From Arenibacterium halophilum (GTDB taxonomy: Bacteria; Pseudomonadota; Alphaproteobacteria; Rhodobacterales; Rhodobacteraceae), in the NCBI RefSeq assembly GCF_005938225.1, contig NZ_VCPC01000002.1:992001-1056000 (forward strand): a stretch of 64,000 nucleotides of DNA, read 5' to 3'. The notes under the pieces are model-generated. The model did not search any database. It saw nothing but the letters and a program-made list of their open reading frames with translations, and was not told where the DNA came from. The translations under genes and the position numbers were made by a program. Shown here one piece after another: positions 17,331 to 29,100 of this stretch (positions are counted from its first letter, which is position 1; each line of letters begins with the position of its first letter).

Positions 17331-17429
17331 GCCCGTGGGCGCCTGTGGCCGCCCGTGGGATTTGAGTATTTGAACAAATGAGAAGCCCGGGGTGCCGGGA
17401 TTCCCCGAGATGGACGGAAAGGCGAGACG

Positions 17430-17660
17430 ATGAAGGCCCGCGTGCATGTGATGCTGAAGACCGGCGTTTTGGACCCCCAGGGCGAGGCCGTGCGCCATGC
17501 GCTTGGCGCGCTGGGGTTCGAGGGTGTGAACGGCGTGCGCCAGGGCAAGGTGATCGAGCTGGACCTGGCCGAGGGCGCGACCGAGGACCAGGTGAAGGAC
17601 ATGTGCGAGAAGCTGTTGGCGAATACCGTCATCGAGAGCTATTCGGTCGAACTGGTCTGA
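17430..17660 (+). CDS. purS: PurS subunit of FGAM synthase
   Basis: This 76-aa small subunit bridges PurL and PurQ in the three-part formylglycinamidine ribonucleotide synthase. It shows [21 protein letters not shown] and [29 protein letters not shown] in shorter typical segments. GGAAAGG lies just upstream. It is followed after 19 bp by purQ; the third partner, purL, lies 4.2 kb away on the other strand. Confidence 0.95.
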   Translation: MKARVHVMLKTGVLDPQGEAVRHALGALGFEGVNGVRQGKVIELDLAEGATEDQVKDMCEKLLANTVIESYSVELV

Positions 17661-17679
17661 GCCGGCAGGGAGTAGGGCA

Positions 17680-18348
17680 ATGAAGGCAGCGGTAATCGTC
17701 TTTCCGGGCTCGAACTGCGACCGGGATCTTGCGGTGGCGTTCGAGGCAGCCGGGGCCGATGTAACCATGGTCTGGCACAAGGACAGCGACCTACCGCGCG
17801 ACGTGGATATCGTCGGCGTGCCGGGTGGGTTTTCCTATGGCGACTACCTGCGCTGCGGCGCCATCGCGGCGAAATCGCCTGTGTGCACGGCGCTGCGCGG
17901 CCATGTGGAACGGGGTGGCTATGCCATCGGTATCTGCAACGGATTCCAGGTGCTGACCGAAACCGGGCTGCTTCCCGGCGTTCTGCTGCGCAATGCGGGG
18001 CTGAAATACATCTGCCGCACCGTAGGCCTGCGGGTCGAAACCTCGGACAGCGCGTTTACCCAAGGGTACAACGCGGGCGACGTTCTGAACATTCCGATCG
18101 CGCATCACGATGGCAACTATTACGCGGACGAGGCCACGCTGGCGGCGCTGAAGGGCGAGGGGCGCATTGCCTTTACCTATACCGACAACCCCAATGGCTC
18201 GCAGTATGACATCGCCGGGATCCTGTCGGACAACCGGCGTGTGCTGGGGATGATGCCGCACCCGGAACGGGCGGCGGATGCCGGCCATGGCGGCACCGAT
18301 GGAACGGCGTTGTTCCGCGCATTGACAGGCGCGCTGACCGCGGCGTGA
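17680..18348 (+). CDS. purQ: PurQ glutaminase subunit of FGAM synthase
   Basis: The 222-aa class I glutamine amidotransferase has its nucleophile Cys in [11 protein letters not shown] and the His/Glu pair in [10 protein letters not shown]. The N-terminal [12 protein letters not shown] and [16 protein letters not shown] match the family. It supplies ammonia to PurL. GGGAG lies 9 bases before the ATG. Confidence 0.96.
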   Translation: MKAAVIVFPGSNCDRDLAVAFEAAGADVTMVWHKDSDLPRDVDIVGVPGGFSYGDYLRCGAIAAKSPVCTALRGHVERGGYAIGICNGFQVLTETGLLPGVLLRNAGLKYICRTVGLRVETSDSAFTQGYNAGDVLNIPIAHHDGNYYADEATLAALKGEGRIAFTYTDNPNGSQYDIAGILSDNRRVLGMMPHPERAADAGHGGTDGTALFRALTGALTAA

Positions 18349-18384
18349 CTTGAGCGCCGCCGTCACTCGGCATAGCCTGCCTGT

Positions 18385-20172
18385 ATGGCCGACCCCAAGC
18401 GCCCGATGTCTTCCCAGCTGATCTGGCCCCGCAGCGATACGCTCAGCTGGCGGGTTCGGCTTGCGCTTGTCGTGCTTCTGGTGATCGCGGTGGCCACTGT
18501 CTGGGTCACCAACAGCCTGCTGAGCGAGCGCTTTACCCAGACCACGCGCAATCGGGCCGAGCTGCGGCTGGCGCTTTACAGCGGCAACCTGCTGAGCGAG
18601 CTGCGCCGCAATGCCATCGTGCCGCAGCTTCTGGCGCGCGATCCGATTTTGATCGGGGCGCTGGACAGCAGCGATTTCAGCCAGTCGACCCAGCGGTTGA
18701 TCTCTTTCGTCGAGGAGATCGGCGCAGCGTCGCTGATGTTGCTGGATATGGACGGGCGCACCGTGGCCGCGACCGATCGGAACCTTCTGGGATCCAGCCA
18801 CCGGGGCGAGGCGTATTTCGTCGATGCGCTGCGATCGAACGCGACGGTATTCTCCGTCTTCCCTCGTGAAGTGGGCGGGTACCGGTTCACCTATTCGCGG
18901 CGGATCGAGATTGGGCCGACGGTGCTGGGCGCCATCGTGGTCGAGGTGGATCTGCAGAAATTCGAACGCGCCTGGGCCGGGATTTCGGATGCCGTTCTGG
19001 TGGTCGACAGCACCGGACAGATCGTGCTGAGTACGGAACCGCGCTGGCGCGGCCTGACGGAAACCGACGCGCTAAGCGTGCACACCCCCGAAACCGCAAT
19101 TGAACGCGCGATCCGGGCCACTGCCGACTGGACGGCGCTGCCGCCCGATGCCTACCTGCGCGGCGAGGCGGTGATGCGGATGGAAACGCGCATTCCCTTT
19201 CGTGGCTGGCGGATGACATCCTTCACCACCTATACCTCGATCCGAGAGCGGGTGAACGGGGTGCTGGCTCTCGAGATCATGGGCTTTGCCATCCTGCTGG
19301 CGCTGGCCTTCTATGCGCTATCGCGCAAAACGGCGCTGCGCATGGCGCTGTTCCAGCGCGAGTCGGCGGAACTTCGCGCGCTGAATCTGCGCTTGCAGCG
19401 GGAAATCGCCGAGCGGGAGCGGGTGCAGGAAACGCTTGCCGTGACCGAACAGACGCTTGCACAATCATCGAAACTGGCTGCCTTGGGCGAGATGTCGGCC
19501 GCCGTCAGCCACGAGCTGAACCAGCCGTTGGCCGCGATGAAAACCTACCTTGCGGGGGCGCGGCTGCTGCTGCGACGAAACCGCCCGGACGAGGCGATGG
19601 CATCCTTCGGGCGCATCGACGATCTGATCGAGCGGATGGGGGCAATCACCCGTCAGTTGAAGTCCTACGCGCGCAAGGGATCGGATGCGTTTGCCCCTGT
19701 AAACATTGGCGATGCGCTGGCGTCGTCCCTGTCGATGATGGAGCCGCAACTGCGACAGAGGCAGGTGCAGATCACCAAGACATTGCCCGATCAGCCGGTG
19801 CGCGTGATGGGCGATCGAATGCGGATTGAACAGGTCATGGTCAACCTCTTGCGCAACGCGCTGGACGCCACCAAATCGGTGGCCGACCCCGAGGTAGAGA
19901 TCATCCTTGCCGCTGGGGACACCGCATCGCTGACGGTGCGCGATAACGGAGATGGAATCGAGGATTTGGACTCGCTGTTCGAGCCCTTTTACACCACCAA
20001 GCAGGCTGGCGATGGCGTTGGTCTGGGGCTTGCGATTTCCTCGGGGATCGTGAACGACCACGGCGGACGTCTGACCGCGCGGAACGCAATGCGGGGTGGA
20101 GCCGTTTTCGAAATGCAGCTTCCGATCTTGGACGACACAAAAACATCAGACGGCGTAGAAGCCGCCGAGTGA
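18385..20172 (+). CDS. DctB-like membrane sensor histidine kinase
   Basis: This 595-aa kinase has TM1 at about 22-44, a periplasmic double-Cache-like sensor (about 45-290), TM2 at about 292-312, a coiled coil (about 320-360), HisKA with H376 in AAVSHELNQPLAAMKTY, and an HATPase domain ending in GDGVGLGLAIS. The HELNQPLAAM box and double Cache layout match the C4-dicarboxylate sensor DctB. It starts 36 bp after purQ and is followed by its response regulator 16 bp later. No dicarboxylate transporter gene is in view, so the ligand is unproven. Confidence 0.88.
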   Translation: MADPKRPMSSQLIWPRSDTLSWRVRLALVVLLVIAVATVWVTNSLLSERFTQTTRNRAELRLALYSGNLLSELRRNAIVPQLLARDPILIGALDSSDFSQSTQRLISFVEEIGAASLMLLDMDGRTVAATDRNLLGSSHRGEAYFVDALRSNATVFSVFPREVGGYRFTYSRRIEIGPTVLGAIVVEVDLQKFERAWAGISDAVLVVDSTGQIVLSTEPRWRGLTETDALSVHTPETAIERAIRATADWTALPPDAYLRGEAVMRMETRIPFRGWRMTSFTTYTSIRERVNGVLALEIMGFAILLALAFYALSRKTALRMALFQRESAELRALNLRLQREIAERERVQETLAVTEQTLAQSSKLAALGEMSAAVSHELNQPLAAMKTYLAGARLLLRRNRPDEAMASFGRIDDLIERMGAITRQLKSYARKGSDAFAPVNIGDALASSLSMMEPQLRQRQVQITKTLPDQPVRVMGDRMRIEQVMVNLLRNALDATKSVADPEVEIILAAGDTASLTVRDNGDGIEDLDSLFEPFYTTKQAGDGVGLGLAISSGIVNDHGGRLTARNAMRGGAVFEMQLPILDDTKTSDGVEAAE

Positions 20173-20188
20173 CAAAAGGATACCGCGA

Positions 20189-21523
20189 ATGGCCCAGGCA
20201 ATGAAAATCGCGATTGTTGACGACGAACAGGACATGCGCCAGTCGATCAGCCAGTGGCTGGCACTGTCGGGTTATGACACGGAAACCTTTGCCAGCGCCG
20301 AGGATGCGCTGAAGGCGCTGGGTCCGGATTATCCGGGCATCGTGATTTCCGACATCCGGATGCCGGGCATGGACGGGATGCAGTTCCTGAAAAAGCTGAT
20401 GGGCAATGACAGCGCGCTGCCGGTCATCATGATCACCGGCCACGGCGACGTGCCGATGGCGGTCGAGGCGATGCGCGTGGGCGCCTTTGATTTCCTTGAA
20501 AAACCGTTCAACCCCGATCGCATGTCCGAACTGGCCAAGCGTGCCACTGGGATGCGCCGCCTGACGATGGACAACCGCGCATTGCGGCGCGAGCTGTCGG
20601 ATGGCACGCAGCTGATGAACAAGCTGATCGGCGCCAGCCCGGTGATGGAGCGGCTGAAGGAAGACATCCTTGATCTGGGCCAAGCCGACGGGCATGTGCT
20701 GATCGACGGCGAAACCGGCACGGGCAAGACGCTGGTCGCCCATGCGCTTCACGCGGTGGGTAGCCGTGCGGGCAAGAAATTCGTGCTGGTCAGCTGTGCC
20801 GCGCTGGAAGAAAACGCGCTGTCCAAACGGCTGTTCGGCCCAATGCAGCCCGAAGACGGGCAATTGCCTGCCATCGAGGAAGCGCGCGGCGGCACGCTGG
20901 TGCTGGAAGACATCGAAGCGCTGACCGACACGATGCAGGCCCGTCTGCTGAGCGTCATCAACGAACAGGGCACCCCGGCGGAAACCCGGATCGTGGCAAT
21001 TTCGAACCTGCAGGAAGCGGGCCGCACCTGCGAAGACGCGCTGCGCCCCGATCTGTTCTATCGCCTGGCCGCGCTGCGCATCACCGTGCCGCCGCTGCGC
21101 CAGCGGGGCGAAGATATCCTGACGCTGTTCACGCGCCTGTCGGAACAGTTTGCCGATGAATACGGCTGTGAGACCCCGCAGGTCAGCGCGCAGGAAGCTG
21201 CGCAGCTGCTTCAGGCGCCCTGGCCCGGCAACGTGCGCCAGTTGATCAACATCGCGGAACGCGCGGTGCTGCAATCGCGGCGTGGCTCAGGGACCATCGC
21301 CTCGCTTCTGATGAGCGATCACGAGGAAATGCAGCCGGTGATGACCACCGAGGGCAAGCCGCTGAAGGAATATGTCGAGGCATTTGAACGGATGCTGATC
21401 GACAACACGATGCGCCGCCACAAGGGCTCGATCGCCAGCGTGATGGAAGAACTCTGCCTGCCGCGCCGGACCTTGAACGAGAAGATGGCGAAATACGGAT
21501 TGCAGCGGTCGGATTATCTCTGA
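20189..21523 (+). CDS. DctD-like response regulator with atypical AAA+ domain
   Basis: This 444-aa protein has a receiver (1-125) with D55 in IVISDIRMPGMDG, an AAA+ domain (about 145-370) and a Fis-type helix-turn-helix at the C-terminus (RRHKGSIASVMEELCLPRRTL). Walker A is intact (GETGTGKT), but the GAFTGA loop that contacts sigma-54 is absent: after RLFGP the chain goes directly to MQPEDGQLPAIEEA. Walker B reads LVLEDIEAL instead of the usual LDEI. It may therefore regulate without sigma-54, as known for Rhodobacter NtrC. It is paired with the upstream kinase. Confidence 0.87.
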   Translation: MAQAMKIAIVDDEQDMRQSISQWLALSGYDTETFASAEDALKALGPDYPGIVISDIRMPGMDGMQFLKKLMGNDSALPVIMITGHGDVPMAVEAMRVGAFDFLEKPFNPDRMSELAKRATGMRRLTMDNRALRRELSDGTQLMNKLIGASPVMERLKEDILDLGQADGHVLIDGETGTGKTLVAHALHAVGSRAGKKFVLVSCAALEENALSKRLFGPMQPEDGQLPAIEEARGGTLVLEDIEALTDTMQARLLSVINEQGTPAETRIVAISNLQEAGRTCEDALRPDLFYRLAALRITVPPLRQRGEDILTLFTRLSEQFADEYGCETPQVSAQEAAQLLQAPWPGNVRQLINIAERAVLQSRRGSGTIASLLMSDHEEMQPVMTTEGKPLKEYVEAFERMLIDNTMRRHKGSIASVMEELCLPRRTLNEKMAKYGLQRSDYL

Positions 21524-21538
21524 CCGCTTTGGGTGGGG

Positions 21539-22579
21539 TCAGTCGGCCTGACCCTGCCCACGCACCATCCGGCCAAAACCTTCTGGATCGGCCTGCGCCT
21601 GCCGCAGCAATAACGCTGCCCAGAGGGTAATGCGGCGCAACGTGGCGGGGTCGAAAATGGCCTCGGGCGACAGGTCTGCCGCGTCAGGCTGGCTGTCGAT
21701 GCTGTCAAGCGCCGGGGCGAAACAAGGCGCGCCCACCCATTCGGCGTCCATCCGCACGGCATCGTCGGCACAGCGGGTGCGGATATCTTCGGCTATCTTA
21801 CGGTGCAGGCGCAACTTCGGTGCGGGGTCTGGCAAAGCATTGTTGCGCAGGAACTGGCCCAACTGCTTGCCAAGGCTTACGTGCGTGTCGACGGGCACAT
21901 CGCCCTCATTCATCACGCGCTGGAGCACGCGCATCAACGCCAGATCGGGGATCGACAGCGCGCTGTTATCATCCTGTCCGGTATCGCTCAGCGAATAGCC
22001 ATCGGCCCCGAACACCTGCGCCGCAAAATCGTGGCGCACGTCGCCTTGGTGCAGATGGTCGCGGACGAAGGGGCGCACCACCAGTTTGTCGCCAAATTCA
22101 GCACGCCAGCCGTCCAGCCGCTCGGCATATTTCAAGCGGCCGGCCCGTCGGAACCGACGGTAGAACTCGTCCAGAGTGCCGGTATCGTGCCCCAGCTTGA
22201 TGTTTTCGCAGAATTGCGACAGCACCCGCCCGGCGTGGGGCCGCACGTAAACTAGAACGCTCAGATCGTCCCACCACTGTCCCATATGGTCGCGCAGCGC
22301 GCGGGCGACCTTGCCGGGGTCGCTGAATTCAAACAGTTCCGACGACAGGATCGCCACGTCCCACTCGGCCTCGGCAAGCCGTTTCGCCATGCCTCTCCAG
22401 CGCGCAGGGTATTGCGCGGGCCGCTGGCCCAAAGACCGCGGCAGCGCGCCATGCACGCCGTTGCCCGGTACGAACAGCCGCGCGTCGCGGGGCGCGCAAT
22501 CGCCCCTCGCCAGCATGGTCTGGATGACGGTCGACCCGGTCTTGCAGTCGCCGATATGCAGGATCAGGCGGCGCGCCAC
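21539..22579 (-). CDS. Sulfotransferase-like protein translationally linked to purL
   Basis: The GTG at 22579 (MARRLILHIGDCKTGST) is preferred because it lies 4 bases after the purL stop; a longer frame would overlap purL heavily. The 346-aa product has the PAPS 5'-phosphosulfate loop LHIGDCKTGSTVIQTML and a possible 3'-phosphate segment YVRPHAGRVLSQF. The rest matches the loose bacterial sulfotransferase group of uncertain substrates. No sugar or capsule genes are adjacent. It is convergent with the DctD-like gene. Confidence 0.72.
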   Translation of the reverse strand: MARRLILHIGDCKTGSTVIQTMLARGDCAPRDARLFVPGNGVHGALPRSLGQRPAQYPARWRGMAKRLAEAEWDVAILSSELFEFSDPGKVARALRDHMGQWWDDLSVLVYVRPHAGRVLSQFCENIKLGHDTGTLDEFYRRFRRAGRLKYAERLDGWRAEFGDKLVVRPFVRDHLHQGDVRHDFAAQVFGADGYSLSDTGQDDNSALSIPDLALMRVLQRVMNEGDVPVDTHVSLGKQLGQFLRNNALPDPAPKLRLHRKIAEDIRTRCADDAVRMDAEWVGAPCFAPALDSIDSQPDAADLSPEAIFDPATLRRITLWAALLLRQAQADPEGFGRMVRGQGQAD

Positions 22580-22583
22580 GCGC

Positions 22584-24743
<2,160 letters not shown>

Positions 24744-24907
24744 CGGCTGTCAGATCCCCTGTTTCCTATATGGCGCCGCTTTTACGGCAAGGCCGTGGCA
24801 GGGGAAAGGGCCAATGCGGCGGGGCTTGGGTGGCTGCCGCATCACACCGGACTGGCGTCGGTCAATCTTGCCAAGGCCTGGCACGGCGCTCGCCGCAACT
24901 ATAATCC

Positions 24908-24989
24908 AAAAAAAAGGCCGAGCACTAAGCTCGGCCGAAGTCCAACAGGGAGGTTGAAAGTGCCGCGCAACTAGGCGCTGCAACCTTCA
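24908..24989 (-). ncRNA. Candidate small RNA with anti-Shine-Dalgarno CCUCCC and terminator
   Basis: On the minus strand a TTGATC (25019-25024)-17 bp-TAAATG (24996-25001) promoter is followed by about 82 transcribed bases. In order these hold a small GC-rich dyad around GCGCCTAGTTGCGC, a linker with CCTCCC (24948-24953), and a perfect 8-bp terminator stem GGCCGAGC/GCTCGGCC (24916-24936) followed by eight Ts. The linker and terminator start resemble those of the candidate at 38787. The rest of the 24744-25074 gap shows no gene. Confidence 0.5.
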
Positions 24990-24995
24990 AGTGTC

Positions 24996-25024
24996 CATTT
25001 ATGGTGCGCACCTTGTCTGATCAA
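24996..25024 (-). promoter_or_regulatory. Predicted promoter of the small-RNA candidate
   Basis: The minus strand reads TTGATC, 17 bases, TAAATG, a reasonable sigma-70-type pair pointing into the transcript that ends at 24908. Confidence 0.45.
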
Positions 25025-25074
25025 GGATCATTTTGCCGCAGTTGCATCAATGCTGATATGCAACTTTTGCAAGG

Positions 25075-25980
25075 CTAAATTTTTCCCATGAGCCTCAGTT
25101 GCTTGCGATGTGCAATAATCTCTTCCTGCACGAAATCGCGGAAAACCGAGATGCGCTGCGACTGACGCAGCTCTTCGGGATAGGCCAGAAATACCGGCAC
25201 ATCGGCCGACTCGATCTGCGGCAGGATACGCACAAGATCGGGAAAATCCTCGACCAGGTAATCGGGCAGAACGCCGATGCCCAGATTGTTCAGCACGCCC
25301 TGCAGGACGCCGAAATAGTTGTTCACCGTCAGCAGCGAGCCGGGGTTGTGGGAAATCAGCCGTTGCACCAGCGCCGCGCCCGCCGCGACCTGCGGCGCGT
25401 TCGGGTTCTGGCAGATGATGCGGTGGTTGGTGATGTCGTCGGGTTCGGTCGGTTCGCCGTTCACGTCAAGATAATCGCGCGAGGCATACAGCAACATCTG
25501 CACCGACATCAGTTTCTTGCGGATCAGGTCGGCCTGGCTGGGCTCTTTCATGCGGATCGCCACGTCGGCTTCGCGCATGGGCAGATCCAGCACCCGTTCT
25601 TCCAGCATCAGGTCGATTTTCAGGCCAGGATATTTTTCATAGAGCCGGGGCAGGCGGGGCACCAGCCAAAGCGTGCCAAACCCAAAGGTTGCCGTGACCC
25701 GAAGTTCTCCGAAAACTTCATCCTCGCTGTCGCGAATTCGCGCCGCCGCCGCATCCAGCCGTTTTGTCATCGACCGGGTCGCATCGAACAGCAACTCGCC
25801 CTGTTCCGTCAGGATCAAACCGCGGGCATGGCGGTGGAACAGCGTGGTGTTCAGCGATTCCTCGAGCGCTCGGATTTGTCGGCTGACGGCCGATTGCGAC
25901 AGGTTCAACCGGTCGCCCGCATGGGTCAGGCTGCCGGCATCTGCAACAGCGTGAAAGATTCGAAGTTTGTCCCAGTCCAT
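25075..25980 (-). CDS. LysR-family transcriptional regulator
   Basis: This 301-aa regulator has an N-terminal winged helix-turn-helix (AGSLTHAGDRLNLSQSAVSRQIRALEES, in shorter form SQSAVSRQIRALE at about 29-41) and a periplasmic-binding-like effector domain (about 90-295). It is divergent from the indolepyruvate oxidoreductase gene, with 194 bp between starts. By LysR convention it may control both, and an aromatic amino acid or keto acid could be the effector; that is inference from position. Confidence 0.9.
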   Translation of the reverse strand: MDWDKLRIFHAVADAGSLTHAGDRLNLSQSAVSRQIRALEESLNTTLFHRHARGLILTEQGELLFDATRSMTKRLDAAAARIRDSEDEVFGELRVTATFGFGTLWLVPRLPRLYEKYPGLKIDLMLEERVLDLPMREADVAIRMKEPSQADLIRKKLMSVQMLLYASRDYLDVNGEPTEPDDITNHRIICQNPNAPQVAAGAALVQRLISHNPGSLLTVNNYFGVLQGVLNNLGIGVLPDYLVEDFPDLVRILPQIESADVPVFLAYPEELRQSQRISVFRDFVQEEIIAHRKQLRLMGKI

Positions 25981-26174
25981 GTCACGGCCTTCGGGCTAAC
26001 AAGTTGTGATGTCTATTCAGTGATTCACGCCTATATATGTAAAGGGCAGATAACTTGCACCGGGTCATCTGGCCGCGCGGTCAAAATGACTCCGATGTGT
26101 TGCAGGGCTATACAGGTCAGCTTTTTTGACCTATTGTGGTCCGGGAGCCAGTTTGTCGCGCTTGGGAGGGCCGC

Positions 26175-29100
26175 ATGAGCACGCAAAAGATTTCCCTGAA
26201 TGACCGTTTCGATCTGACCAAATCTCCGGTGCTGCTGAACGGCACGCAGGCGCTGGTCCGGCTGATGTTGATGCAGAAGGAACGCGACCGCGCGGCGGGG
26301 CTGAACACGGCCGGTCTGGTCACGGGCTATCGCGGCTCGCCCCTTGGGGCGGTCGACATGCAGATGACCCGCGCCGCCAAGCCGCTGGCCGCACATGACG
26401 TGACCTTTCAGTGGGGCCTGAACGAAGATCTGGCCGCCACCGCGCTGTGGGGCTCGCAACAGGCGGGTCTGCGCGGCGATGGCAAGTTCGATGGCGTCTT
26501 TGGCCTGTGGTACGGCAAGGGGCCGGGGGTCGACCGGTCGGGCGACGTGGTGCGCCACGCCAACATGGCCGGGTCCGCGGCCAATGGCGGCGTCATCATG
26601 GCGATGGGTGATGACCACACCGGCGAAAGCAGCACGGTATTGCACCAATCCGAATGGGCGCTGATGGATGCCTACATGCCCATCGTCAGCCCGGCGGGGG
26701 TGCAGGAAATCCTGGATTACGGCGCCTATGGCTTTGCGCTCTCGCGGTTCTGCGGGCTGTGGGTTGGTCTGAAAACGATGAAGGACACGGTCGAGGCGAC
26801 CTCGGTCGTGGATGGCAACCCGCAGCGGATGCAGCTGGTCACGCCCGAGTTCCCGATGCCGCAGGGCGGGTTGAACATCCGTCTGGTCGATACGCCGCAC
26901 CTGCAAGAGGAACGCGTGATCGACCACAAGCGTTTCGCGGCCGAGGCGTTTGCCCGCGCCAACCGCATCGACCGGCGCATGTGGGGCCAGCAGGGCGCCA
27001 AGATCGGGTTCGTCGCCGCCGGCAAGAACTGGCTTGATCTGGTGCACGCGATGAGCCTGCTGAACATCGACGAGGCCGAGGCAGAGCGCCTTGGCATCAC
27101 AATGTACAAGATCGGCCAGACCTTCCCGCTGGATATGACCTCGTTCCACGAATGGGCCGAAGAGCTCGATCTGATCGTGGTGGTCGAGGAAAAGCGCAAG
27201 CTGATCGAGATCCAGATCAAGGAGGCGCTGTTCGACGACAACCGCTATCGCGTTTACGGCTGGTACAAGGGCGGCGCGGGCGCTTTGCACCGCGAAGAGC
27301 TGTTCCCGACACGCGGCGCGCTGGATCCGATCATGATCGCGGAAAAGCTGGGCGGCATCCTGATCGAGGAAGGCCGCGACACCGATGCCATCCGCGCCGG
27401 AATGCAGGCGCTGTCCGACGCGCGACGCAACGACAACGCCGAGGAAATCGCCGCCCGTCTGCCGTATTTCTGCTCGGGCTGTCCGCACAACACCTCGACC
27501 AAGGTGCCAGATGGCAGCCGCGCCTATGCCGGGATCGGCTGTCATTACATGGCGCAGTGGATGGAGCGCGACACCATCGGCTATACCCACATGGGCGGCG
27601 AAGGCGCGAACTGGATCGGCGAGGCGCCGTTTTCCAAGACGCCGCATGTATTCCAGAACCTGGGCGATGGCACCTATAACCACTCGGGCATTCAGGCGAT
27701 CCGCGCCGCCGTCGCGGCGGGCACCAACATCACCTACAAGATCCTGTATAACGACGCCGTCGCCATGACCGGTGGCCAAAGCAACGAAGGCGATCTGGAC
27801 GCCCCCCGCATCCTGCGCGAGGTGCAGGCGATGGGGGTGAAGAACATCGCGGTAGTGTTTGATGAGAAAGAAGAACCCAGCCGCGATGGGTTCCCCTCGG
27901 GGCTGGAATGGCACGAACGCGCCGAGATGGACGCCGTGCAAAAGAAATTCCGAGAGTTTCCAGGCGTTTCCGTCATTGTCTACATCCAGACCTGCGCCGC
28001 CGAGAAACGCCGCCGCCGCAAGCGGGGCAGCTTTCCCGATATCGACAAGCGCGTGTTCATCAACACCGATGTCTGCGAAGGCTGCGGCGATTGCGGGGTG
28101 CAGTCGAACTGTGTCTCCATCGTGCCGAAAGAAACCGAACTGGGCCGCAAGCGCGCGATCGATCAATCGTCCTGCAACAAGGATTTTTCTTGCCTGAAAG
28201 GATTTTGCCCGTCGTTCCTCACGTTGGAAGGTGCAAAGCTGCGCAAGCAGGCAACGACCGACCTGACGCTGCCCGACATGCCCGCGCCCACGCTGCCCAC
28301 GATCACTGGCACGCATAACGTGGTCATCACCGGGGTTGGTGGCACCGGCGTTGTCACCATCGGCGCGGTGCTGGCGCAGGCCGCGCAGATCGACGGCAAA
28401 GGCGCGGGCATGATGGAAATGGCTGGCCTCGCGCAGAAAGGCGGCGCGGTGCACATCCATTGCCGCATTGCCAACCGTCCCGAAGACATAAGTGCCATCC
28501 GCGTCGCCACCGGCGAGGCGCACGCGCTGATTGGTGGCGATCTGGTGGTGTCGGCCGGGCCGAAAACGCTGGGCCTGACCAGCACGGGCCGCACCGGTGC
28601 CGTGGTCAACAGCCATGAAATCATCACCGGGGATTTCACGCGAAACACCGAATTTGCGTTGCCTGCCGACCGCTTGTCGCTGGCTCTTGAAGCAAGACTT
28701 CAAGGTAACCTGGCCTTGTTCGATGCATCGGAGCTGGCCGCGCGCACGCTGGGCGACTCGATCTTCTCGAACATGATGATCTTTGGCGCCGCATGGCAGC
28801 GCGGGCTGATCCCGCTGTCCGAGGATGCCATCCGCCAAGCCATCGAGCTGAATGGCGCGGCGGTTGAGCGCAACCTGCGCGCCTTTGATATTGGCCGCTG
28901 GGCGGTGCTCTATCCCGAAGAGGCCGCGCGATTGGGCAAGCCGAACGTCGTCGAACTGCCCAAGACACTGGACGAGATCATCGCCTTCCGCGAAACGCAC
29001 CTGACGGCCTATCAATCCGGCCGCTTGGCCAAGCGCTATCGCAAGCTGGTCGATCGCGCGAGTGATCCGAAACTGAAAGAAGCCGTTGCAAAGGGCTATC

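Noticed and set aside
16389-17780. Long minus-strand frame opposite purC and purS
   Set aside because: Same reason; purC and purS on the plus strand are unmistakable.
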